From an uncultured Tateyamaria sp. (GTDB lineage: Bacteria > Pseudomonadota > Alphaproteobacteria > Rhodobacterales > Rhodobacteraceae), in assembly GCF_947488715.1 (NCBI RefSeq), contig NZ_CANLAG010000002.1, positions 62,001-126,000 on the forward strand: DNA of 64,000 bases. The letters are read 5' to 3'. Position numbers and translations under genes: made by a program. This document shows, in pieces, positions 57,644 through 64,000 of the stretch. The number at the start of each line of letters is the position of its first letter. Position 1 is the first letter of the stretch. The notes beneath the pieces were generated by a model. It worked only from the letters and a program-made list of their open reading frames with translations. It had not been told where the DNA came from and did no database searches.

Positions 57644-57903
57644 TCCTGTTGCTGGCATGTGTCGGTTGGGTTCTTGCCTCCACTGCGGTGGCCATGTTGC
57701 CGATGCGGCATCAGTATATTCCGGGCATTGCGTTGTTGATCCTTGCGCCCGTTCTGATCCTCTGGATCGGAATTTCGGTCGCATGGTGGGCCGGGGCGCT
57801 GGCGGCTGCGGCGTTTGTGTCTATGTTCCGCAACCCTTTGCGATATTTCTGGGCCAAGCTGCGCGGCCAAAACCCTCAATTGCCGCCGGAGCTTCGGTCA
57901 TGA
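57640..57903 (+). CDS. DUF2484 membrane protein, copy 1
   Basis: 87 residues, membrane protein (LLACVGWVLASTAVAMLP, a second hydrophobic block, then a basic tail FRNPLRYFWAKLRG). It matches the DUF2484 pattern found between murC and murB in Rhodobacteraceae. Overlaps both neighbours by four bases. Function unknown. Confidence 0.75.
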   Translation: MILLLACVGWVLASTAVAMLPMRHQYIPGIALLILAPVLILWIGISVAWWAGALAAAAFVSMFRNPLRYFWAKLRGQNPQLPPELRS

Positions 57904-58148
57904 GTCTATCCCTTATCCTCGCCTGCGCCTGGGCCCTGATTGCCAACGTGATGGCGATGTTTCCCAGCAAGGACAATCACTGGACCAATGCCTATGGGTT
58001 GATTGCCATCGGCATTCCGATCCTGGGATTTGTGACATGGCAACATGGGCCGTGGATAGGGTTGCTGGTGCTCGCGGCCGGGATGAGCGTGCTGCGTTGG
58101 CCGGTCATCTACCTGAGCCGCTGGATCAAGCAGAGGGTGGCACGATGA
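57900..58148 (+). CDS. DUF2484 membrane protein, copy 2
   Basis: 82 residues, a diverged tandem paralogue of the previous gene: the same start LACAWALIANVMAMFP, central hydrophobic block and tail LRWPVIYLSRWIKQR. Overlaps both neighbours by four bases. Function unknown. Confidence 0.78.
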   Translation: MSLSLILACAWALIANVMAMFPSKDNHWTNAYGLIAIGIPILGFVTWQHGPWIGLLVLAAGMSVLRWPVIYLSRWIKQRVAR

Positions 58149-58414
58149 CGGCCATTGCCATTGCTTGCGTCATAATCGGCTGTGCTGTGGGTTACGTGAT
58201 GGCGCGCCGGTACATGGTGCGCTTGCTCGTTGCCCTGATCCTGGCGCTGATCGCGGCTTTCCTCTTTGTGCTGAATGCGCCGCATGACGCGTTGCCGGGG
58301 GATGGATATGCTGCGGTGGTTGTGTCCTTGTTGATGGCCCCGCCGATGGTGTCCGGATTGATCGGTGGCGCGATTATCGCCTGGTTGGCGAACCGCCATG
58401 CCAAGGTCTCTTGA
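58145..58414 (+). CDS. Small membrane protein upstream of murB, unrecognised
   Basis: 89 residues with three membrane helices (about 2-18, 24-43 and 58-82). Coupled to the DUF2484 gene by ATGA. No family recognised. Confidence 0.68.
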   Translation: MTAIAIACVIIGCAVGYVMARRYMVRLLVALILALIAAFLFVLNAPHDALPGDGYAAVVVSLLMAPPMVSGLIGGAIIAWLANRHAKVS

Positions 58415-58445
58415 CCTGGTGGCCTCATCAGGAGATGCCCCGCAC

Positions 58446-59369
58446 GTGACATACGAATTGCCCACGGTGCGCGGCAGGCTGACGCCGCAAAAAGATTTGT
58501 CGACGCTGACCTGGTTGCGGGTTGGCGGACCTGCGGACTGGTTGTTCCAGCCTGCAGATGTTGAGGATCTGAGTGCATTTCTGACAGCCCTTGGCCCGCA
58601 GGTCGACGTGTTTCCCATGGGCGTGGGCAGCAATCTGATTGTGCGGGATGGTGGCCTACGCGCTGTGGTCATCCGTCTGGGGCGCGGCTTCAACAGCATC
58701 AAGATCGAGGGCGATCTGGTCACGGCAGGAGCTGCAGCGCTGGATGCGCATGTGGCGCGCCGTGCGGCAGAGGCGGGGTTGGACTTGACGTTCCTGCGCA
58801 CCATTCCCGGTTCGATCGGCGGTGCGGTGCGCATGAATGCAGGCTGTTATGGCAGCTATACCGTTGACGTTTTTCACAGTGCGCGCGTGGTGCTGCGGGA
58901 TGGTCGTGTTGAAACGCTGGACGCAGGCGACATGAATTTTCGCTACAGGCAGAGCGATTTGCCGGAGGGCGCTGTGTTGACGGATGTGACCCTGCGTGCG
59001 CTTGCCGGTGATCCGGCCGCACTTGAGGCGCGCATGGTTGACCAAATCGCCAAGCGGGATGCCACCCAGCCGACCAAAGATCGCAGCGCGGGGTCCACAT
59101 TCCGCAACCCGGCGGGCTTTTCCTCGACCGGGCAGGCCGATGACGTGCATGACCTGAAGGCGTGGAAGGTCATTGACGACGCTGGCTTGCGCGGCGCGCG
59201 GCGTGGTGGCGCGCAGATGAGCGAAAAGCACTCGAACTTCCTGATCAACACGGGCGACGCCACGGCGGCGGACCTCGAAGGATTGGGTGAGGAGGTGCGA
59301 AAAAAGGTTTACGATTCAAGCGGTATCACGCTAGAATGGGAAATTATGCGGGTCGGCGAACCGAAGTAG
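58446..59369 (+). CDS. murB: UDP-N-acetylenolpyruvoylglucosamine reductase
   Basis: 307 residues. FAD loop [34 protein letters not shown] and [10 protein letters not shown] (catalytic Ser) with [14 protein letters not shown] are MurB motifs. It makes UDP-MurNAc. GTG 58446 behind AGGAGA is chosen: homology starts at ELPTVRG; an ATG at 58398 would overlap the upstream gene. Confidence 0.93.
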   Translation: MTYELPTVRGRLTPQKDLSTLTWLRVGGPADWLFQPADVEDLSAFLTALGPQVDVFPMGVGSNLIVRDGGLRAVVIRLGRGFNSIKIEGDLVTAGAAALDAHVARRAAEAGLDLTFLRTIPGSIGGAVRMNAGCYGSYTVDVFHSARVVLRDGRVETLDAGDMNFRYRQSDLPEGAVLTDVTLRALAGDPAALEARMVDQIAKRDATQPTKDRSAGSTFRNPAGFSSTGQADDVHDLKAWKVIDDAGLRGARRGGAQMSEKHSNFLINTGDATAADLEGLGEEVRKKVYDSSGITLEWEIMRVGEPK

Positions 59370-59457
59370 GTCACGACGCGCAAGGCAGGCCAGAAAACAA
59401 CGAAAAACTGGCAACAATCATGAGGGTCCGCAAAAGGACTCCGGGATTTAGAGGCAC

Positions 59458-60381
59458 ATGGCGGGTCAGTCGAGCAGGACGTCCCCGAAAGTGGCGGTGT
59501 TATTGGGTGGCCCCTCGGCGGAACGCGAGGTGTCCTTGTCGTCAGGCAACGCCTGCGCGACCGCGCTTCGGGACACAGGATATCAGGTGATCGAGGTCGA
59601 TGCTGGCCCCGATCTTGCCTCTGTTCTTACACGTGAAAAACCGGACGCTGTACTCAACTGCCTGCACGGGCGTTGGGGCGAGGATGGCTGTGTTCAGGGG
59701 ATTCTGGAGTGGCTGGGTATTCCCTATTCGCATTCCGGTGTTCTGGCCTCTGCGCTCGCGATGGACAAGCAGCGCAGCAAGGACGTGTACCGCGCCGCCG
59801 GATTGCCGGTTGTCGACAGTGTCATCGTGGCCGCGTCCGAGGTGTCGCGCAGCCACGTGTTGGAGCCACCCTATGTGGTCAAGCCCAACAACGAAGGGTC
59901 CAGCGTCGGCGTGTATCTCGTGCCCGAGGGCAGCAATGCGCCGCCCGTTCTTGGCTCCGAGATGCCTGAAACTGTGATGGTCGAAGCCTTTGCGCCCGGA
60001 CGCGAGTTGACGACCACAGTGATGGGCGCCCGCGCATTGGGTGTGACGGACATCCTGACCGACGGCTGGTACGACTACGATGCCAAGTACAAACCCGGTG
60101 GATCGCGGCACGTGATCCCGGCGGATGTGCCAAACGAGATTTCCGAGCTGTGCCTCGACTATGCCGTCCGTGCGCACAACGCGTTGGGGTGCCGGGGTAT
60201 CAGCCGCACGGACTTCCGGTGGGACGAAAGCAAAGGCGCTGACGGCCTGATCCTGCTTGAGACCAACACGCAACCGGGCATGACACCGACATCTTTGACG
60301 CCCGAACAGGCGCAATTTGCAGGCATTTCCTTTGGTGAGATGTGCGCGTGGATGGTGGAGGATGCGTCATGCAACCGCTGA
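59458..60381 (+). CDS. ddl: D-alanine--D-alanine ligase
   Basis: 307-residue ATP-grasp enzyme. [29 protein letters not shown], the ATP loop [11 protein letters not shown] and EVNTQPGMT-type end (here [13 protein letters not shown]) are present. It supplies D-Ala-D-Ala for MurF. It overlaps ftsQ by 13 bases. Confidence 0.96.
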   Translation: MAGQSSRTSPKVAVLLGGPSAEREVSLSSGNACATALRDTGYQVIEVDAGPDLASVLTREKPDAVLNCLHGRWGEDGCVQGILEWLGIPYSHSGVLASALAMDKQRSKDVYRAAGLPVVDSVIVAASEVSRSHVLEPPYVVKPNNEGSSVGVYLVPEGSNAPPVLGSEMPETVMVEAFAPGRELTTTVMGARALGVTDILTDGWYDYDAKYKPGGSRHVIPADVPNEISELCLDYAVRAHNALGCRGISRTDFRWDESKGADGLILLETNTQPGMTPTSLTPEQAQFAGISFGEMCAWMVEDASCNR

Positions 60382-61247
60382 ACCGGCGCGCCAACAAGGC
60401 CGATCCGGCGCCCTCCCGCTGGTCCTGGCGGATGCAGCGTTTGATGCTGACGCCGCTGTTCCGCCTGACGGTACGGGCAGGCGTTCCCTTTGCCCTGTCG
60501 CTTGGTGTGGCCACGTGGTGGTTGTCTGATCCCAACACGCAGCAGGCCATTCAGGACACGGTTGCCGAGGCGCGGGCGAGTATCGAACAGCGCCCCGAAT
60601 TCATGGTTAACCTGATGGCCATTGATGGCGTGGACGAAGGGTTGGCGCAGGATATACGTGCCGCTATCCCGCTCGATTTTCCTGTGTCGTCTTTCGATCT
60701 CGACCCCGCCGCAATGCGCGCGCAGATCATGGATATGGCCCCGGTGCGCGAGGCGAGTGTCCGCATCCGCCCCGGCGGGGTTTTGCAGGTCGATGTGACC
60801 CCACGTGTGCCAGTCGCAATCTGGAGACGCCCCGAAGGCCTGACGTTGATTGATGCCAGCGGGGCGCTGGTCAAGCCGATCGCGCGTCGCATCGCGCGCC
60901 CGGATTTGCCCGTGATCGCGGGCGAGGGGGCGGCTGAACAGGTTGATCAGGCTCTGGCGCTTGTCTCTGCGGGTGCGCCGCTGGGGGATCGGTTGCGCGG
61001 GCTTGTGCGCCTTGGCGACCGTCGTTGGGACGTGGTGTTGGATCGCAACCAGCGCATCATGTTGCCAGAGGCCGACGCCGTGCAGGCGTTGGAACGGGTG
61101 ATCGCACTGAATGGTGTGGACGAGGTGTTGCACCGCGATATTGCGAGCATCGACCTGCGGCTGCCGCATCGTCCAACCGTGCGCATGAACAGTACCGCCA
61201 CAGAAGAATGGTGGCGTATCAGACAGTTGAATTCCGGGACCGAGTGA
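60369..61247 (+). CDS. ftsQ: Cell division protein FtsQ
   Basis: 292 residues: cytoplasmic N-terminus, one membrane helix (~36-56), a POTRA domain ([21 protein letters not shown]) and the FtsQ beta domain ([24 protein letters not shown]). It joins FtsL and FtsB in the divisome. ATG 60369 is chosen; an in-frame start at 60342 lies deeper in ddl. Confidence 0.93.
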   Translation: MQPLNRRANKADPAPSRWSWRMQRLMLTPLFRLTVRAGVPFALSLGVATWWLSDPNTQQAIQDTVAEARASIEQRPEFMVNLMAIDGVDEGLAQDIRAAIPLDFPVSSFDLDPAAMRAQIMDMAPVREASVRIRPGGVLQVDVTPRVPVAIWRRPEGLTLIDASGALVKPIARRIARPDLPVIAGEGAAEQVDQALALVSAGAPLGDRLRGLVRLGDRRWDVVLDRNQRIMLPEADAVQALERVIALNGVDEVLHRDIASIDLRLPHRPTVRMNSTATEEWWRIRQLNSGTE

Positions 61248-61252
61248 CATTG

Positions 61253-62587
61253 ATGACCGACCTTTATGACAACCAGCGCAGCATGCGGAACATGCGCAAG
61301 ATTGCGATGCAGCGGGGCGTCGTCGCCATTCTGGACGTTGGCAGTTCCAAGATTGCCTGCCTTGTGTTGCGGTTCGACGGGACGACCAAGCTGGGCGATG
61401 AGGGCGAGATTGGTTCATTGGCCGGTCAATCCGGGTTCCGGGTGATCGGGGCCGCAACCACGCGGTCGCGCGGCGTGCGCTTTGGTGAAATCTGCGCGAT
61501 GCAGGAAACCGAACGCGCCATTCGTACTGCCTTGCAGGCCGCGCAAAAGATGGCGGGTATCCGGGTGGATCACGTCATTGCATGTTTTTCAGGGGCAGAG
61601 CCGCGCAGCTATGGGCTGGACGCGCAGGTGGATCTGGAAGGGCAGGTGGTCACGGAACAGGACGTGGCCCGTGTCCTGTCGCGGTGTGATGTCCCGGATT
61701 ACGGTGAAAACCGCGAGGTGCTGCACGCGCAGCCGGTGAACTTTGCCCTGGATCATCGTTCCGGGCTGTCGGACCCACGTGGGCAACTGGGCAATGCTCT
61801 GGCCGTCGATATGCACATGCTGACGGTGGACGCCGACGCGGTGCAGCATTTGGCGCATTGTGTGAAACGCTGTGATCTCGAATTGGCGGGCATTGCATCA
61901 TCGGCCTATGCGTCCGGTATTGCCGCGCTCGTCGAGGACGAGCAGGAGCTTGGTGCCGCCTGTATCGACCTTGGCGGTGGCTCGACCGGTGTGTCGATCT
62001 TTATCAAAAAACACATGATCTATGCCGACGCTGTGCGCATGGGTGGCGATCACGTGACGTCGGACATTTCGATGGGGCTTCAGGTGCCTACGGCCAATGC
62101 GGAACGGATCAAGACGTTTTACGGCGGGGTGCATGCTACGGGCATGGACGACCGCGAGATGATCGAAATTGGTGGCGACACAGGCGACTACGAACATGAC
62201 CGCCGCACTGCGTCCCGTGCCGAATTGATTGGCATCATGCGCCCCCGTGTCGAAGAGATCCTCGAAGAAGTACGGGCCCGTCTGGATGCGGCCGGGTTTG
62301 ACCATTTGCCCAGCCAGCAGATCGTTTTGACCGGTGGCGGCAGTCAGATTCCCGGCCTTGATGGCCTCGCCTCCAAAATTCTGGGCCAACAGGTGCGTCT
62401 GGGGCGTCCGCTGCGCGTGCATGGATTGCCACAGGCGGCAACCGGTCCGGGATTTGCCTCTGCCGTCGGTTTGGCTCTCTTTGCGGCGCATCCCCAGGAC
62501 GAGTGGTGGGATTTCGATATCCTACACGACCGCTATCCCGCACGCAGCCTGCGCCGGGCCGTGAAATGGTTCCGCGACAACTGGTGA
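61253..62587 (+). CDS. ftsA: Cell division protein FtsA
   Basis: 444 residues, actin-like. ATP site AILDVGSSKIACLVLR, the 1C domain, GAACIDLGGGSTGVSIF and VLTGGGSQIPGL; C-terminal amphipathic end RRAVKWFRDNW for membrane binding. It anchors FtsZ to the membrane. Five bases after ftsQ. Confidence 0.97.
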   Translation: MTDLYDNQRSMRNMRKIAMQRGVVAILDVGSSKIACLVLRFDGTTKLGDEGEIGSLAGQSGFRVIGAATTRSRGVRFGEICAMQETERAIRTALQAAQKMAGIRVDHVIACFSGAEPRSYGLDAQVDLEGQVVTEQDVARVLSRCDVPDYGENREVLHAQPVNFALDHRSGLSDPRGQLGNALAVDMHMLTVDADAVQHLAHCVKRCDLELAGIASSAYASGIAALVEDEQELGAACIDLGGGSTGVSIFIKKHMIYADAVRMGGDHVTSDISMGLQVPTANAERIKTFYGGVHATGMDDREMIEIGGDTGDYEHDRRTASRAELIGIMRPRVEEILEEVRARLDAAGFDHLPSQQIVLTGGGSQIPGLDGLASKILGQQVRLGRPLRVHGLPQAATGPGFASAVGLALFAAHPQDEWWDFDILHDRYPARSLRRAVKWFRDNW

Positions 62588-62762
62588 TCGCTATATCTGG
62601 TCCAAACGCGGACATAGAGTGAACAACAGCAAGATTTCGCCCATATTTTGCGGTAAATTTGTGTTTTATGGGTGACGCTGGGGCCGTGAATCGCTAGGAT
62701 TGTGGGGATTTAGGCACAAAAACACCCGCGAATGCGGCAAACCAGACAGGCGGACCTGACCC

Positions 62763-64000
62763 ATGACCCTGAACCTCTCCATGCCCGGACATGACGAGCT
62801 GAAACCCCGCATCACCGTCTTTGGTGTCGGTGGCGCGGGTGGTAACGCCGTCAATAACATGATTGAAAAACAACTGGATGGCGTCGAATTTGTTGTCGCC
62901 AACACCGATGCGCAGGCGCTGCAGCAGTCCGCCGCGACAAACCGGGTCCAGTTGGGCATCAAAGTCACCGAAGGTCTTGGGGCAGGCGCGCGTGCATCCG
63001 TTGGTGCCGCAGCCGCCGAAGAATCAATCGAACAGATCGTGGATCACCTGGCCGGTGCGCACATGTGCTTTATCACTGCGGGTATGGGCGGTGGCACGGG
63101 TACAGGTGCTGCGCCAATCATCGCGCAGGCCGCTCGCGAATTGGGTGTTCTGACCGTTGGTGTTGTGACCAAGCCCTTCCAGTTTGAAGGTGCCAAGCGG
63201 ATGCGTCAGGCCGAGGACGGCGTTGATGCCCTGCAAAAGATGGTCGACACGCTAATCATCATCCCGAACCAGAACCTGTTTCGTCTGGCCAATGAAAAAA
63301 CGACCTTCACCGAGGCGTTCTCGATGGCCGATGACGTTTTGTACCAGGGTGTCAAAGGCGTGACCGACCTGATGGTCCGTCCCGGCCTGATCAACCTCGA
63401 CTTTGCGGACGTTCGTGCCGTGATGGATGAGATGGGCAAAGCCATGATGGGTACGGGCGAGGCGGATGGCGAAGATCGCGCGATCCAGGCCGCCGAAAAG
63501 GCGATTGCCAACCCGCTGCTCGACGAGATTTCGCTGCGCGGTGCCAAGGGTGTTCTGATCAACATCACCGGCGCGCACGACCTGACCCTGTTCGAACTGG
63601 ACGAAGCGGCCAACCGTATCCGCGAAGAAGTGGATCCGGATGCCAACATCATCGTGGGTTCGACATTGGATACGGCGATGGAAGGCATGATGCGCGTCAG
63701 CGTGGTTGCCACCGGCATCGACGCCAGCGACGTGCAAACGGAAATTCCCGTTCCACGCCGTTCCATGGCTGCACCATTGACGCCGACAATCGCGGCCGAG
63801 CCAGCGCCTGCACCACAGCCGATGCCTGAACCGGCGCCTGCGCCTGTTGTCGCCGCTGCCGAAGAGCCATCGCTGTTCCAGGAACTGGATGTTGCGCAGG
63901 CTGCAGCACAGGATATGGCCGAAGACATCTTTGTAGACGAGGCACCGGTTGCCGCGGCAGATGATCTGCCTCCGCCCGCGTACCAGCCGCAGGTTGCAGC
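62763..64000 (+). CDS. ftsZ: Cell division protein FtsZ, 3' end outside the window
   Basis: The frame is open from ATG 62763 to the window edge (412 codons). GTPase motifs: [33 protein letters not shown] (tubulin signature) and the T7 loop [11 protein letters not shown]. After ~320 residues an Ala/Pro/Glu-rich spacer begins; alphaproteobacterial FtsZ has a long disordered linker. It forms the division ring. The 175-base gap after ftsA probably holds its own promoter. Confidence 0.98.
   Translation, partial: MTLNLSMPGHDELKPRITVFGVGGAGGNAVNNMIEKQLDGVEFVVANTDAQALQQSAATNRVQLGIKVTEGLGAGARASVGAAAAEESIEQIVDHLAGAHMCFITAGMGGGTGTGAAPIIAQAARELGVLTVGVVTKPFQFEGAKRMRQAEDGVDALQKMVDTLIIIPNQNLFRLANEKTTFTEAFSMADDVLYQGVKGVTDLMVRPGLINLDFADVRAVMDEMGKAMMGTGEADGEDRAIQAAEKAIANPLLDEISLRGAKGVLINITGAHDLTLFELDEAANRIREEVDPDANIIVGSTLDTAMEGMMRVSVVATGIDASDVQTEIPVPRRSMAAPLTPTIAAEPAPAPQPMPEPAPAPVVAAAEEPSLFQELDVAQAAAQDMAEDIFVDEAPVAAADDLPPPAYQPQVA

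Overview
The window is a GC-rich chromosomal segment of an alphaproteobacterium, most likely a member of the Rhodobacteraceae (Roseobacter group). The reasons are the gene content and order of the cell-wall/division (dcw) cluster with a DUF2484 pair between murC and murB, an apparent UpsM-type leader RNA before mraZ, a DUF1127 gene followed by four CCUCCUCCC hairpins (the CcsR arrangement of Rhodobacter), and TGA-N9-TCA iron boxes. No plasmid, phage, insertion sequence or CRISPR signature was seen.

Layout. 1-2.8 kb: the end of a divergent S-adenosylmethionine synthetase gene, a complete methionyl-tRNA synthetase of the E. coli type and an unrecognised P-loop protein, apparently one transcription unit. 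2.8-5.2 kb: an inner-membrane endonuclease/exonuclease/phosphatase-family protein, then a deletion scar joining the 5'-truncated remains of two divergent genes (aminotransferase and ornithine cyclodeaminase). 5.3-11.9 kb: a nine-gene minus-strand iron operon (58-aa ORF, hemP, 163-aa protein, imelysin, bfd, bfr, di-heme protein, second imelysin, DUF1513 protein) behind two perfect TGA-N9-TCA boxes. 12.1-18.9 kb: tRNA-Tyr, rlmB, a zinc-ribbon protein that seems to start at ATC, a candidate structured RNA, a CoA-binding protein, and a histidine locus split into hisA/hisF-hisE (plus) and hisB-hisH (minus).

18.9-22.5 kb: a ferric-reductase-like flavoprotein, an OmpR-type regulator and its kinase, overlapping one another and flanked on both sides by a near-identical ~50-bp element with the palindrome TTACAA-AA-TTGTAA. 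The distal copy covers the kinase stop codon and precedes a 61-aa membrane protein. 22.5-26 kb: a large RTX-type secreted protein broken by one in-frame TAA. 26.3-36.6 kb: tRNA-Gly, YHYH protein, VOC and SnoaL proteins, MFS transporter, a phosphotransferase, pyruvate carboxylase, Cu/Zn superoxide dismutase, an FMN-dependent hydroxyacid dehydrogenase and a pseudo-receiver protein. 36.7-41.8 kb: UvrD/PcrA helicase, the DUF1127-CcsR stress locus, Mrp and a membrane protein.

42.1-64 kb: the dcw cluster, with an UpsM-like leader, mraZ, rsmH, ftsL, ftsI, murE, murF, mraY, an inserted SDR gene, murD, an inserted opposite-strand flavoprotein, ftsW, murG, murC, four small membrane-protein genes, murB, ddl, ftsQ, ftsA and the start of ftsZ. 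These genes make lipid II and the divisome. The opposite-strand gene between murD and ftsW means ftsW and everything after it need their own promoter.

All assignments were made by reading translated sequence and motifs; no database search was possible.
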